A stretch of DNA of 64,000 nucleotides, taken from the NCBI RefSeq assembly GCF_013410375.1, contig NZ_JACCFL010000001.1:124001-188000 (forward strand), read 5' to 3'. The DNA is from Leifsonia shinshuensis. Its GTDB lineage: Bacteria; Actinomycetota; Actinomycetes; Actinomycetales; Microbacteriaceae. The stretch's first letter is position 1, and the number at the start of each line of letters is the position of its first letter. This document shows positions 8,051-17,061 of the stretch, one piece after another. The notes beneath the pieces are model-generated. The model saw only the letters and a program-made list of their open reading frames with translations, was not told the origin of the DNA and did not search any database. A program made the translations under genes and the position numbers.

Positions 8051-9397
8051 GTGGCCATGTTCACAGACGACCCCGTCCGCCCCGAGAACTACCGCCGGTT
8101 CGAGCGGGACCTCCCGCAGTGGTTCGGCGACGCCAAGCTGGGCGTCTTCGTGCACTGGGGCCCCTACTCGGTCCCCGCGTGGGCGGAGCCGATCGGCGAG
8201 CTCGGCACCATCGAGAAGGAGTACTGGTTCGCGCACAACCCGTACGCCGAGTGGTACTACAACACCATCCGCATCGAAGGCAGCCCGGCGGCCGAGCACC
8301 AGCGCGAGGTCTACGGCGGCGCCCCCTACGACGACTTCCTCGACCAGTGGGACCCCGCCGAGTTCGACCCGGAGGAGTTCATCGCCCTGGTGAAGAGCAC
8401 CGGAGCCGGCTACTTCGTGCCGACGACCAAGCACCACGACGGCGTCACCCTCTGGGACGCGCCAGGCACCGATGGCCGCAACACCGTCGCCCGCGGCCCG
8501 CGCCGCGACCTCGTCGGCGCCTTCGAGAAGGCGACGCGCGACGCCGGCCTCCGTTTCGGCGTCTACTACTCGGGCGGCCTCGACTGGCACTTCTCGCAGC
8601 TGCCGCCGATCACCTCGGACGGCCAGCAGTTCGGCCGCCCCGTCGACGCGGCCTACGCCGAATACGCGTACAAGCACGTCGACGACCTGATCGAGCGCTA
8701 CTCCCCCGACATCCTCTGGGGCGACATCGAGTGGCCCGACGCGGGCAAGCCGTCCGGCCCGTTCAGCATGGAGAACCTGTTCGAGAAGTTCTACGCCACC
8801 CGACCGGACGGCGTCTCCAACGACCGCTGGGGTGAGACGCACTGGGACTTCCGCACCAGCGAGTACCAGCAGGGCACCGCCGTGGAGGCCTCCGGCGCCT
8901 GGGAGAACTGCCGCGGCATCGGCTTCTCGTTCGGCTACAACCAGGTCGAGGACGAGACGCACCTGCTCAGCGGCCCGGAGGCGGTGAAGTCGTTCGTGGA
9001 CATCGTCTCCCGCGGCGGCAACCTCCTCCTCAACGTCGGCCTGACCGCCCGCGGCACCGTGCCCGACCTGCAGCGCCGGACGCTGGAGCACCTCGCCGCG
9101 TGGAACGCCGTGAACGGCGACGCCGTCTTCGGCTCGACCAGGCTGGACTCGGCGATCGCCGGCGCCTCGGACGAGCCGTGGCTGCGCTGGACCCGCACCG
9201 GCGCCGTCGCCAACGCGTTCGTGGACGCGGCCGGAACGGTCCGCCTCCCGGCCTCCGCCGCCGTGGACGCGGCGAGCACCCGCCTCGCCGACGGCACCCC
9301 GGTCACGGCCTCCCGCGACGGCGACGCGATCGTCGTCACGCTGCCGGAGCCCGCGGTCGCCGGACCCTCGCTCGTCCGTTTCGACCTGGCCGAGTGA
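8051..9397 (+). CDS. Alpha-L-fucosidase, GH29 (second copy)
   Basis: The protein of 448 residues contains the GH29 hallmarks LGVFVHWGPYSVPAW, PTTKHHDGVTLWD and ILWGDIEWPD, where Asp225 is the predicted nucleophile. It lacks a signal peptide and should be cytoplasmic. AAGGAG at 8036-8041 is 9 bases from the GTG at 8051, which is therefore preferred over the ATG at 8057. It differs clearly from the divergent fucosidase, so the pair probably covers different fucosyl linkages and is not a recent duplication. The lactonase gene starts one base after its stop, so the two are co-transcribed. Confidence 0.92.
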   Translation: MAMFTDDPVRPENYRRFERDLPQWFGDAKLGVFVHWGPYSVPAWAEPIGELGTIEKEYWFAHNPYAEWYYNTIRIEGSPAAEHQREVYGGAPYDDFLDQWDPAEFDPEEFIALVKSTGAGYFVPTTKHHDGVTLWDAPGTDGRNTVARGPRRDLVGAFEKATRDAGLRFGVYYSGGLDWHFSQLPPITSDGQQFGRPVDAAYAEYAYKHVDDLIERYSPDILWGDIEWPDAGKPSGPFSMENLFEKFYATRPDGVSNDRWGETHWDFRTSEYQQGTAVEASGAWENCRGIGFSFGYNQVEDETHLLSGPEAVKSFVDIVSRGGNLLLNVGLTARGTVPDLQRRTLEHLAAWNAVNGDAVFGSTRLDSAIAGASDEPWLRWTRTGAVANAFVDAAGTVRLPASAAVDAASTRLADGTPVTASRDGDAIVVTLPEPAVAGPSLVRFDLAE

Positions 9398-9398
9398 C

Positions 9399-10226
9399 AT
9401 GACGGTCGACGCCCACCTGCACCTCTGGGACCTGGACCGGGTCGCGTACCCGTGGCTGACCGCCGCGCTCGCCCCGATCGACCGCACCTTCGCGTTCGCC
9501 GAGGTGGAGCCCCAGCTGGAGCGGGCGGGCGTCGACCGCGTGGTCCTCGTCCAGGCCGCCGACTCCGTCGAGGACTCGGCGGCGATGTTCGCCGTGCCTT
9601 CGCCCATGGTGGCGGGGGTCGTGGCCTGGGTGGACCTGCTCGACCCCGCGGCGGCGGCGCTCCAACTCGACCGGTGGTCGGAACATCCGTCGTTCGTCGG
9701 GGTCCGCCACCTCATCCACGATGAGCCGGACGCCGACTGGCTGGGCAGGCCTGCTGTGCGCGCCTCGCTCGCGCTGCTCGCGGAGCGGGGCCTGAGCTTC
9801 GATGTGATCGGGGTGCTCCCCCGGCACCTGGAGCACGCGGTCTCGATCGCCGACGAGCTGCCGTCCCTGCGCCTCGTCATCGACCACCTGGGCACGCCGC
9901 CGGTTGGAGCGCCCGACGCCGAGCCGTGGGCCGGGCTCATCACCGAGCTCTCCCGGCGCCCGAACGTGTTCGTCAAGCTCTCCGGCCTGACCACGCTCGG
10001 CGGCGGGTCGGACGCGGCGCGGCTGCGCCCCTACGTCGAGCACGCGCTCGACGCGTTCGGGGCGGCGCGGACGCTGTACGGCGGCGACTGGCCGGTGTCG
10101 ACCCTCGCCGGACCCTACGCGGAGACCTGGGCGACGGCGCAGGAGCTGCTAGCAGGGGCGTCGGAGGACGAGCAGGAGGACGTGTTCACGCGGGCGGCGG
10201 CGCGGGCGTACCGGTTGGACTCATAG
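9399..10226 (+). CDS. Amidohydrolase, probable L-fucono-1,5-lactonase
   Basis: This 275-residue amidohydrolase of the COG3618 type starts with the metal-binding pair His6 and His8 in DAHLHLWD. Further active-site motifs are GVRHLIHDEPD, LVIDHLG and YGGDWPVS, the last two carrying the conserved His and Asp. It would open the fuconolactone made by the fucose dehydrogenase to L-fuconate, the substrate of the dehydratase at the left edge. It is translationally linked to the upstream fucosidase and converges with the MarR gene 24 bases beyond its stop. Confidence 0.88.
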   Translation: MTVDAHLHLWDLDRVAYPWLTAALAPIDRTFAFAEVEPQLERAGVDRVVLVQAADSVEDSAAMFAVPSPMVAGVVAWVDLLDPAAAALQLDRWSEHPSFVGVRHLIHDEPDADWLGRPAVRASLALLAERGLSFDVIGVLPRHLEHAVSIADELPSLRLVIDHLGTPPVGAPDAEPWAGLITELSRRPNVFVKLSGLTTLGGGSDAARLRPYVEHALDAFGAARTLYGGDWPVSTLAGPYAETWATAQELLAGASEDEQEDVFTRAAARAYRLDS

Positions 10227-10250
10227 TCACGCCGCCGGCCCCGCCTCCCG

Positions 10251-10757
10251 TCACGGCCGCTCCCGCAGCCCCGGCGTCATCGCCAGCCCCGCGAAAGCCT
10301 GCCGCGCGAACCGCGCGATGTACCGGCGCAGGTTCTCGACCTCTTGCGGGTCCCAGCCGAGGGTGACCTCGTCCACCTGCGCCTGCGCGACCGCCATGAT
10401 GCGTTCGCCCAGTTCGCGGCCGGCGTCGGTCAGCGCGACGAGCACGCTGCGCTCGTCGCTCGGGGACGGCACCCGCGCCACCAGCTCGATCTCCTCCAGG
10501 CGCCGCACGATCTTGGAGATGTTCGCCTTGCCCGTGCCCAGCGTCGCCGCCAGATCGGTCGGGCGAAGGGCGCCGCGGTAGGCGAGCTGGTTGACGACGA
10601 CGAACATGGGGATGTCGTCGACCGGGAAGCCGATCTTCTCCATCACCCGCACGCGCACCTCCCGGCTGTCCGCCCAGTGCACGATCGACGCGATCGACAG
10701 GCGCAGGTCGAGGGGGTCCTGCTCGATGACCGGGGAGAGGTCGGGGGCCTCCGACAC
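10251..10757 (-). CDS. MarR-family transcriptional regulator
   Basis: The protein of 168 residues has a winged-helix domain at about residues 55-120: LAYRGALRPTDLAATLGTGK is the helix-turn-helix region, followed by the wing with the conserved DERS (PSPSDERSVLVALTDAG). The GTG at 10755-10757 is chosen because an AGGAGG site lies 6-7 bases upstream. It lies 65 bases downstream of a large glycosidase gene on the same strand and may be in its operon and control it; an inverted repeat upstream of that gene is a candidate target. The effector is unknown. Confidence 0.85.
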   Translation of the reverse strand: MSEAPDLSPVIEQDPLDLRLSIASIVHWADSREVRVRVMEKIGFPVDDIPMFVVVNQLAYRGALRPTDLAATLGTGKANISKIVRRLEEIELVARVPSPSDERSVLVALTDAGRELGERIMAVAQAQVDEVTLGWDPQEVENLRRYIARFARQAFAGLAMTPGLRERP

Positions 10758-10822
10758 GCTGCCACCTCCTTCTCGTCGCGTCGTGACAGTATCGCAGCCG
10801 GCGAGGCCGATCGGCGCCCGGC

Positions 10823-13774
10823 TCACCCCTCCCGCACGACGCTCACCGGACCGAGAAGCCCGTGCGGCCGGACCACCGTGACATGCGCCTCCTGCCGCCC
10901 GAGCAGGAACAGCCCCATGTCCGGGATGTCGTCGTAGTAGCCGCGCGCGATGAGCCGGTTGTTCAGCGAGCTGGCCACCCGGACGACGACCGTGTTGACG
11001 CCCGCCCTGGCGGCAGCCGTGATGTCGACGACCGGGCGGGAGGTGTCGAAGCCGACGGCCTCCCCGCCGTTCAGCACCACGCTTCCCAGGCCGCCCGCGG
11101 TCGAGCCGAGGTCGAGCAGCAGCCGCTCGCCCGGCGCGGCGGCCGCGTCCAGCGCGAACGAGGCGCGGTACTCCGCGACGCCCGACACCTCGGGTCCGAC
11201 GCCGGGCAGGTCGCTCCACGGCAGGAGGTCCGATCCCGTCACCGGCAGCGTGGTCACCGCGGTCGCCGGGCGCACCTCCCGGGTCTCGTAGCCGAGGCCG
11301 CGGTCCTCCACGATGAGCTCGTTCTCGCCCGCGTCCCAGCTCTCGACGGCGATGGACCAGCCGCCGACCTCCCGCACGACCTCGCGCGCGGCGACCGCCG
11401 ACGCCACCGGAGCCTGCGAGCGGTCCACGGTGAGCAGCGCGGTCTCGCCGGGCGCCAGCGCCACCGTCAGCACCGTGCGGTCGCCGTCGGCGCGCACCCC
11501 GCGGTGCTCCGCGAGGTCGCCGCTCCACGGGTCGACCCGGTAGGGCGTCCCGACGCCGGGCAGCGCGACCTCCACGACCGTGTCCTCGCCGGTCTCGTAG
11601 AGGAAGTGGTACAGGTACACGTGCAGGAGTTCGCCGTCCTCGCGCAGGTAGCCGAGCACGTTGCGGTTCTCGGCGACGAACTCGGCGCGGCCCACGACCC
11701 CCAGCCGGCGCAGCGCCGCCACCGTCTGTGCGGGGTCGTCCACCTCCGCCACGGTCGGGAGGCCGCGCAGCTCGGCCATGGTCGCGGCGAGCTCGTCGTC
11801 GCGGTGGTCGAGGCCGGGCGTGCGGGAGGCGGCGCGCTCGTTCACGACGTGCTCGCCGCGCAGGAGCAGTCTGAGCTCGCGGGCCCCGTTCACGATCAGC
11901 ACCCGGAGGCCCTGCCGGGCCCAGTCCAGCAGGTGCTGCGCGACGTCCGCGCTCAGCGCCTCCTGGTACACGATCAGCGCCTGGTAACCCGGGCCGTCCG
12001 GCTGCACCAGCCCCTCGCGGAGGACGATGTCGTCGCGGAGCAGCAGCGACCCGTCCAGGAACTCGTAGCTCCAGCCGGCGTCCTGCATCCCGAGGTCCTG
12101 CCACCAGTGGTTCTCGCGGTTCCGCATCCAATGCCGCCCGTAGGCGACCTCGTCGGGGATCCGCTTCCCGGCCTCGTCGAGGAAGGACATCCCCGACATG
12201 TTGTCGACGAAGTGGTCGGTGCGGAGGATTCCCACATCGATGCGCGGGCGGCCCTGCCGCAGCAGGTACTGGTACCGGCCGACGGCCCTGTTCCACTGCG
12301 GGTAGAACTCGCTGGCCGGCTGGCGCAGGTCGAAGCGCTCGGAGAAGCCCGGCCACATCCCCTCGTGCCCCGGCCACTCGGTCGCACCCTCGGCGCCCGC
12401 CGTGCTGGCCCAGCCGTGCAGCACCGTCTTGGTGATGCCGGCGGCGAGCTGCGTCGCGATGATCTGGTCGTAGAACCGGTGGTCGAGCATGTGGTTGCGC
12501 GTCGTCGCGCCGGTCTCGGACGAGTACTGCTTGCCGAACAGGTGCGCCGGCCCGGCGAGGAGGCGATAGGCGTCGATCTGCGAGCCGAACTCAAGCGACT
12601 CGGTCTCGATCCCGTCGACCTCCGGACCGGGACGGGTGAGCTCGAACGGCAGGCCGTAGCTGATCTCGGAGCGCAGCAGGATGCCGTTCTCGTGCAGGAA
12701 GGCGGCGAACGGCCGCAGCATGTTCTCGATGTAGAGGTCGGTCAGCGTCTCCACGTAGTCGTGGCGCACCTTCTCGACGGCCGCGCGCTGGGCGCCCGTC
12801 GGCTGGTACCGGTAGGTGGTGGCCGAGGCCATCAGCAGCACGCTGCGGGTGAGGAACGGCAGCCACGGCGTGATGTCGTAGCCGCGCCGCTCGCGGAACT
12901 CCCGCGCGACCGACGCGCCCCAGAACAGGCCGCCCTCGCCCCAGGTGTTCAGCTCGAGGGAGTCCATGTACATCTGCGCGCGCGGGTTGCGGGCGATCAG
13001 CTCGCGCAGCTCCGGCGTGAGGACAGTCGAGCCCCAGTAGTCGATCACCGCGTCGACGCCGGCGCGGTCGAGGTAGTTCACCGTGTAGTTGACGCTCGCG
13101 GACGGGGACGCCGTCTGGCCGGTGCCGTGCGACCAGAAGGTGAACAGCCGCCACTCGCGGTCGTCGGCGGGCTCCCAGTCGAGCGCGCCGTCCGCGACGA
13201 GCGGGGTGAGATCGAGGACGCCGTCGGCGTCGAGGACCCCGTCCGCGACCAGCGGCGCGGCGACGACGGCGAAGAACTCCTGCGTCTTCGGCGCCACCCG
13301 GTGCCCGGGCAGCAGGCTCTCCTCCCGCTGTGCGTCCAGGTCGATCCGGCGGAGCGCGCCGCTGCGGCCCGCGCCGGCCCGGACCTCCTCCACGACGACG
13401 TTCAACTCGCGCGCCGCCGCCGGGTGGTCGGGGTCGATCGTCGGCAGGTTCGCGTTGGACCAGTTCGTGCCGGAGGTGAAGCTCACCGACATCTCGCGCG
13501 CCGTGGTCTCCTCGACCACGAGCTGCGAGTCGTGCACCCACTCCTCAGAACCCCAGCCGTACCGGGAGTGGTCGATCGCCTGCTCGTCCATGGCGAGGAA
13601 CTCTATCCCGCCGAAGCCGAGCCGGTGCGCAGCGTCGATCTCGAAGCGGAGGGTGCGGTCGGTGTGCAGGCCCTCGGCCAGCCACCAGCGCAGCTCCGGG
13701 CGGTACTCGATCGGCGGGTCCTGGAGCGCGGCGCGATGCGCGTCGAGGGGACGGGGCTGGTCGGCTGCGGGCAT
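10823..13774 (-). CDS. Large glycoside hydrolase, GH106 (alpha-L-rhamnosidase)-like
   Basis: This 983-residue protein begins with RPELRWWLAEGLHTD and GFGGIEFL, typical of the barrel of GH106-type enzymes. Also present are SFTSGTNWSNANLP, MYMDSLELNTWGEG, LRSEISYG and KTVLHGWAS; acidic residues in these segments are likely catalytic. The last 200 residues look like a beta-sandwich (galactose-binding type) with LLLDLGSTAGG and VVVRVASSLNNRLI. There is no signal peptide. AAGGAG lies about 8 bases before the ATG at 13772-13774. Its role may be removal of rhamnose or a related deoxysugar from the same glycans attacked by the fucosidases. The exact glycosidase family should be treated as tentative. 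Confidence 0.7.
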   Translation of the reverse strand: MPAADQPRPLDAHRAALQDPPIEYRPELRWWLAEGLHTDRTLRFEIDAAHRLGFGGIEFLAMDEQAIDHSRYGWGSEEWVHDSQLVVEETTAREMSVSFTSGTNWSNANLPTIDPDHPAAARELNVVVEEVRAGAGRSGALRRIDLDAQREESLLPGHRVAPKTQEFFAVVAAPLVADGVLDADGVLDLTPLVADGALDWEPADDREWRLFTFWSHGTGQTASPSASVNYTVNYLDRAGVDAVIDYWGSTVLTPELRELIARNPRAQMYMDSLELNTWGEGGLFWGASVAREFRERRGYDITPWLPFLTRSVLLMASATTYRYQPTGAQRAAVEKVRHDYVETLTDLYIENMLRPFAAFLHENGILLRSEISYGLPFELTRPGPEVDGIETESLEFGSQIDAYRLLAGPAHLFGKQYSSETGATTRNHMLDHRFYDQIIATQLAAGITKTVLHGWASTAGAEGATEWPGHEGMWPGFSERFDLRQPASEFYPQWNRAVGRYQYLLRQGRPRIDVGILRTDHFVDNMSGMSFLDEAGKRIPDEVAYGRHWMRNRENHWWQDLGMQDAGWSYEFLDGSLLLRDDIVLREGLVQPDGPGYQALIVYQEALSADVAQHLLDWARQGLRVLIVNGARELRLLLRGEHVVNERAASRTPGLDHRDDELAATMAELRGLPTVAEVDDPAQTVAALRRLGVVGRAEFVAENRNVLGYLREDGELLHVYLYHFLYETGEDTVVEVALPGVGTPYRVDPWSGDLAEHRGVRADGDRTVLTVALAPGETALLTVDRSQAPVASAVAAREVVREVGGWSIAVESWDAGENELIVEDRGLGYETREVRPATAVTTLPVTGSDLLPWSDLPGVGPEVSGVAEYRASFALDAAAAPGERLLLDLGSTAGGLGSVVLNGGEAVGFDTSRPVVDITAAARAGVNTVVVRVASSLNNRLIARGYYDDIPDMGLFLLGRQEAHVTVVRPHGLLGPVSVVREG

Positions 13775-13822
13775 CGGCGATCTCCTTCGAACGACGGCTG
13801 GTGTCGGGAGCATAGCAGTTAT

Positions 13823-13835
13823 TGTCGCTACGACA
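13823..13835. promoter_or_regulatory. Inverted repeat upstream of the GH106-like gene
   Basis: The sequence TGTCG-CTA-CGACA is a perfect inverted repeat in the gap between the glycosidase and the divergent kinase gene. A TATGCT box on the minus strand (complement of 13809-13814) could be the glycosidase -10, which would put the repeat over its -35 region. It may be a site for the nearby MarR protein; this is inference only. Confidence 0.35.
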
Positions 13836-13876
13836 CCATATGATCGGTGCCACGTCGGTCGAAGAGAATGGTCGGC

Positions 13877-14548
13877 ATGCAGCCCGAGATCCCGCCCCCC
13901 GACGTGGACGCCCTGGCGCGCCGGGCCCTGGACCTGGTCCCGGCCGGAGCCGGACGCGCGATCGTCGGCATCGCCGGCAGCCCCGGCTCCGGCAAGACCA
14001 CCCTCGCCCGCGCGGTGGTGGACGCCGTGAACGAGCGGGCCGGGATGCCGATCGCCGCGTACCTCCCGATGGACGGCTTCCACCTGGCCGACGCCACCCT
14101 GGAGGCGCTCGGCCGCCACGACCGCAAGGGCGCGATCGACACCTTCGACGGCTGGGGCTTCGTCGCCCTGCTGGAGCGGGTCCTCGCCGAACAGGACCAC
14201 CCGGTCTACGCGCCCGCGTTCGACCGCTCCGTCGGCGAGCCGATCGCCGGCAGCCTGGCGGTCCTCCCGGAGACCCGGCTCGTCGTCGTGGAGGGCAACT
14301 ACCTCCTGGCTCCGACGGAGCCGTGGGGGCGCCTCCGTCCCCTGCTGGCCGAGACCTGGTTCGTCGCGACGCCGGAGGAGGAGCGGCTGCGCCGGCTGGT
14401 CGACCGCCACACCCGCCACGGCCGCACCCCGGACGCGGCGCGGGCTTGGGCGCACGACGTCGACGGCGCGAACGCCCGCCTCATCGAGCCGACCGCGGCG
14501 AGCGCGACACTGATCGTGGACGGCGGACTCCCAGTCGGCGCTGCTTAG
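13877..14548 (+). CDS. P-loop nucleoside/nucleotide kinase family protein
   Basis: The protein of 223 residues has a Walker A motif GSPGSGKTT (Lys40) and the phosphoribulokinase/uridine kinase-like pattern YLPMDGFHLAD, DTFDGWGF and VVVEGNYLLAP. The family (YggC/pantothenate-kinase-like) phosphorylates small alcohols or sugars; here the substrate is not known. The ATG at 13877 is chosen because a weak GAAGAGA lies about 10 bases upstream; an ATG at 13868 and a GTG at 13847 are in frame alternatives. It is divergent from the glycosidase and 10 bases upstream of the glutaredoxin-like gene. Confidence 0.78.
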   Translation: MQPEIPPPDVDALARRALDLVPAGAGRAIVGIAGSPGSGKTTLARAVVDAVNERAGMPIAAYLPMDGFHLADATLEALGRHDRKGAIDTFDGWGFVALLERVLAEQDHPVYAPAFDRSVGEPIAGSLAVLPETRLVVVEGNYLLAPTEPWGRLRPLLAETWFVATPEEERLRRLVDRHTRHGRTPDAARAWAHDVDGANARLIEPTAASATLIVDGGLPVGAA

Positions 14549-14558
14549 GCTGGAGGCC

Positions 14559-14807
14559 ATGACCGACACTTTCGACACCGTCACGATGTTCGGCGCGGAC
14601 TGGTGCCGCGACTGCATCCGCTCCAAGGCCCTCCTCGACCGCCTCGGCGCCGACTACGAGTACATCGACCTCGTCGCCCAGCCCGAGCAGGCCGACCGCG
14701 CCCAGGCGATCAGCGGCCGCACCAACATCCCGGTGATCGTGTTCCCGGACGGCCGCCACTTGGTCGAGCCGAGCGACACGGAGCTGCAGGCGGCGCTGGG
14801 GGTCTAG
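14559..14807 (+). CDS. Glutaredoxin/mycoredoxin-like protein
   Basis: This 82-residue thioredoxin-fold protein has the redox motif WCRDC (Cys16, Cys19), the cis-Pro in TNIPVIVFPDG and an acidic C-terminal helix. In actinomycetes such proteins reduce mycothiol mixed disulfides or related substrates; the CRDC motif differs from the CPYC of classical mycoredoxin-1. A TAGGCT box (14546-14551) is 7 bases before the ATG, suggesting a leaderless transcript, although GGAGG also lies just before the start. Its stop codon shares the palindrome CTAG with the stop of the convergent helicase gene. Confidence 0.82.
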   Translation: MTDTFDTVTMFGADWCRDCIRSKALLDRLGADYEYIDLVAQPEQADRAQAISGRTNIPVIVFPDGRHLVEPSDTELQAALGV

Positions 14808-16960
14808 CCTCCGAGCACCACCAACTCCCGCGTCGACCGCGTCATCGCCACGTACCGGTCGACCGCGCCCTCGATCCCGTCGCCGAACCCGTCCGGGTCG
14901 AGCAGCACCACGAGGTCGAACTCGAGCCCCTTCGACTGCGCGGGGGTGAGGACGCGGAGGCGGTCGGACGGGGACGGCCGGCGCGGCGCGCCCTCGGCCG
15001 CGATGAGTGCCCCGATCCCTGCCGGGTTCGCCGAGAGCCATGCCGCCACGATCCCGTCCAGCTCGTCCCGGCGCCCCCGCACCACCGGCAGCCCGCTGCT
15101 GCGGACCGACGTGGGCACGTTCGCGTCCGGGATGGCCGCCCGGATCACCGGAGCGGCCTCCGCCATGATCTCCTCCGGGGTGCGGTAGTTCACGGTCAGC
15201 GTGGACACCCGCACCTCGGGGAGGCCCGCCGCGGCCAGCCGCTCGGCCCACGATGACGCGAACCCGTGCCGCGCCTGTGCGCGGTCGCCCACGATCGTGA
15301 AGCTGCGCGACGGGCAGCGCCGCAGCAGCATCCCCCACTCGGCGTCCGTCAGCTCCTGCGCCTCGTCCACGACGATGTGCGCGAACGGCCCCGCCAGCAG
15401 GTCGGGGTCGAGGCTCGGGAGGGCGGCCTCGTCGATCAGGGAGCGCTGCGCGTCCTCCACCTTCAGCATCGTCACCAGGCCCTCGCCGTCGTCCGCGGCG
15501 ATCAGGTCGTCGACCACGCGGTTGCGGCCCTCGCGCTCGAAGGCGAGCACGGCCTCGCGCTCCCGGCGGACGCGGTTCGCGGCCGGGTCGCCGATGCGCT
15601 GCCGGGCGGCGTCGAGCAGCGGGAGGTCGGACACCGTCCACGCCCGCGGCTCGGCGCGCTGGAGAGCCTGGACCTCGTCCTCGGTCAGCCACGGCGCGCA
15701 CGCGCGCAGGTAGGCGGGCACCGAGAACAGGTCCCCCAGCACGCCGGCGGGGTCGAGGAGCGGCCACGCGCGCGTGAAGGCGGCGCGGAGCCCGTCGTTC
15801 CGCGTGAGCTGGCGGCGCAGCGCGGCTGCCGGGACCGCGTCGCCGGCCTTCGCCACCAGGATGGTCAGCAGCTCCTCCCACACCTCGTCGCGCGCCTCGT
15901 CGTGCGGGGCGCCGGCGCCGGCCGCGTCGAACGCGTCCGCCCAGTCCTCCGGTGCGAGCGGGAGGTCGGCCCACTCGGTCTCCACGACCATCCCGCGCGA
16001 CGGCGGGACCTCGTGGTACCGCACCGCCCGCTCGACGGCCGTCACCATCGCCGCCGACGCCTTGAGCCGGGCGACGGCCTCGTCCGGCTCCGCCCCCGCG
16101 GTCGCGCCCTCCGGCAGCAGGTCGCGCAGCGTGCAGAGCTGCACGCCCTCCTCGCCGAGGCTGGGGAGCACGTCGGAGACGTAGGAGAGGTAGGCGGGGC
16201 TCGGGCCGACGAACAGCACGCCGCCGTGCCCCTGGGAGAGCCGCGGGTCGGAGTACAGCAGGTAGGCGGCGCGGTGCAGGGCGACGACGGTCTTGCCCGT
16301 TCCCGGGCCGCCGTCGACCACGAGCGCCCCGCGCGAGCCGTCCCGGATGATGGCGTCCTGGTCGGCCTGGATGGTGGCGAGCATGTCCCGCATCCGCGGC
16401 GACCGGCTCGCGCCCAGGCTCGCGATGAACGCGGACTGGTCGTCCAGCGCGGCGCGCTCGGTCGCGTCGTCCAGGGCGTCCGGCGCGAACACCTCGTCCC
16501 AGTAGTCGGTGATCCGGCCGCCGGTCCAGCGGTAGCGGCGCCGGCTGACCAGCCCCATCGGGTCGCCGAGCGTCGCGCCGAAGAACGGCTCGGCGGCGGG
16601 CGACCGCCAGTCGACCAGCAGCTTGCGGCCGTCGGCGTCGGTGAGCCCGAACCGGCCGATGTAGACGGTCTCCGCGGTCGTGGTGACCATCCGCCCGAGG
16701 CAAACGTCCAGCCCGAATCGGCCGAGGGCGCGCAGCCGGGCGCTGAGGCGCCGCACCTCGGTGTCCCGGTCGAGCGCCTTCTGACCGTGCCCTCCCGGCG
16801 CGCGGAGCTCGGCGGCGAGCTGGTCGGACAGCTCTGCGACCGTCCGGCGGAGGGTTCCATCGATGGCGGCGAAGTGCCGTTCGTCGTCGGCGATGAGGGC
16901 GGGAGCGGACTTGGCGTGGAGGTTCTCGGGCAGGGCGAAGGCAGGCGAGGAGGCAGTCAC
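14804..16960 (-). CDS. HelD-like ATP-dependent helicase (UvrD/Rep superfamily 1)
   Basis: The protein of about 718 residues has a helical N-terminus (residues 1-130), Walker A GGPGTGKTVVALHR (Lys223), Walker B VVDEAQELTD, motif III IVGDRAQ and late motifs NYRTPEEI and PAQSKGLEFDLVVLLD. This organisation, with a long insertion between Walker A and B, matches HelD-type proteins that bind RNA polymerase and help recycle stalled complexes. The GTG at 16958-16960 gives a length close to family members; no strong ribosome binding site is seen before it. It converges with the glutaredoxin-like gene, overlapping by 4 bases. Confidence 0.88.
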   Translation of the reverse strand: MTASSPAFALPENLHAKSAPALIADDERHFAAIDGTLRRTVAELSDQLAAELRAPGGHGQKALDRDTEVRRLSARLRALGRFGLDVCLGRMVTTTAETVYIGRFGLTDADGRKLLVDWRSPAAEPFFGATLGDPMGLVSRRRYRWTGGRITDYWDEVFAPDALDDATERAALDDQSAFIASLGASRSPRMRDMLATIQADQDAIIRDGSRGALVVDGGPGTGKTVVALHRAAYLLYSDPRLSQGHGGVLFVGPSPAYLSYVSDVLPSLGEEGVQLCTLRDLLPEGATAGAEPDEAVARLKASAAMVTAVERAVRYHEVPPSRGMVVETEWADLPLAPEDWADAFDAAGAGAPHDEARDEVWEELLTILVAKAGDAVPAAALRRQLTRNDGLRAAFTRAWPLLDPAGVLGDLFSVPAYLRACAPWLTEDEVQALQRAEPRAWTVSDLPLLDAARQRIGDPAANRVRREREAVLAFEREGRNRVVDDLIAADDGEGLVTMLKVEDAQRSLIDEAALPSLDPDLLAGPFAHIVVDEAQELTDAEWGMLLRRCPSRSFTIVGDRAQARHGFASSWAERLAAAGLPEVRVSTLTVNYRTPEEIMAEAAPVIRAAIPDANVPTSVRSSGLPVVRGRRDELDGIVAAWLSANPAGIGALIAAEGAPRRPSPSDRLRVLTPAQSKGLEFDLVVLLDPDGFGDGIEGAVDRYVAMTRSTRELVVLGG

Positions 16961-17032
16961 GAGGGTCGATTCTGCGCCCTGACCGGGGCCTTGCCGCAAG
17001 CCCCCTGCCCTCCCGTATCCTGGAAATGCAGG

Positions 17033-17061
17033 GGGACGCGTCAGGCGGGACGCGTCAGGCG
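17033..17061. repeat. 14-bp tandem duplication at the 3' end of the metallo-hydrolase gene
   Basis: GGGACGCGTCAGGCG occurs at 17033-17047 and again at 17047-17061, a period of 14 bases. Each copy contains a TGA in the minus-strand direction; the copy nearer the gene provides its stop codon. It resembles, on a small scale, the larger 3'-end duplications at 31.3 kb and 51 kb. Confidence 0.75.

Noticed and set aside
10862..13843. Very long open frame on the plus strand opposite the GH106-like gene
   Set aside because: It is antisense to a protein with clear motifs; its translation is Arg/Val/His-rich without domains, as expected from high-GC codon bias.
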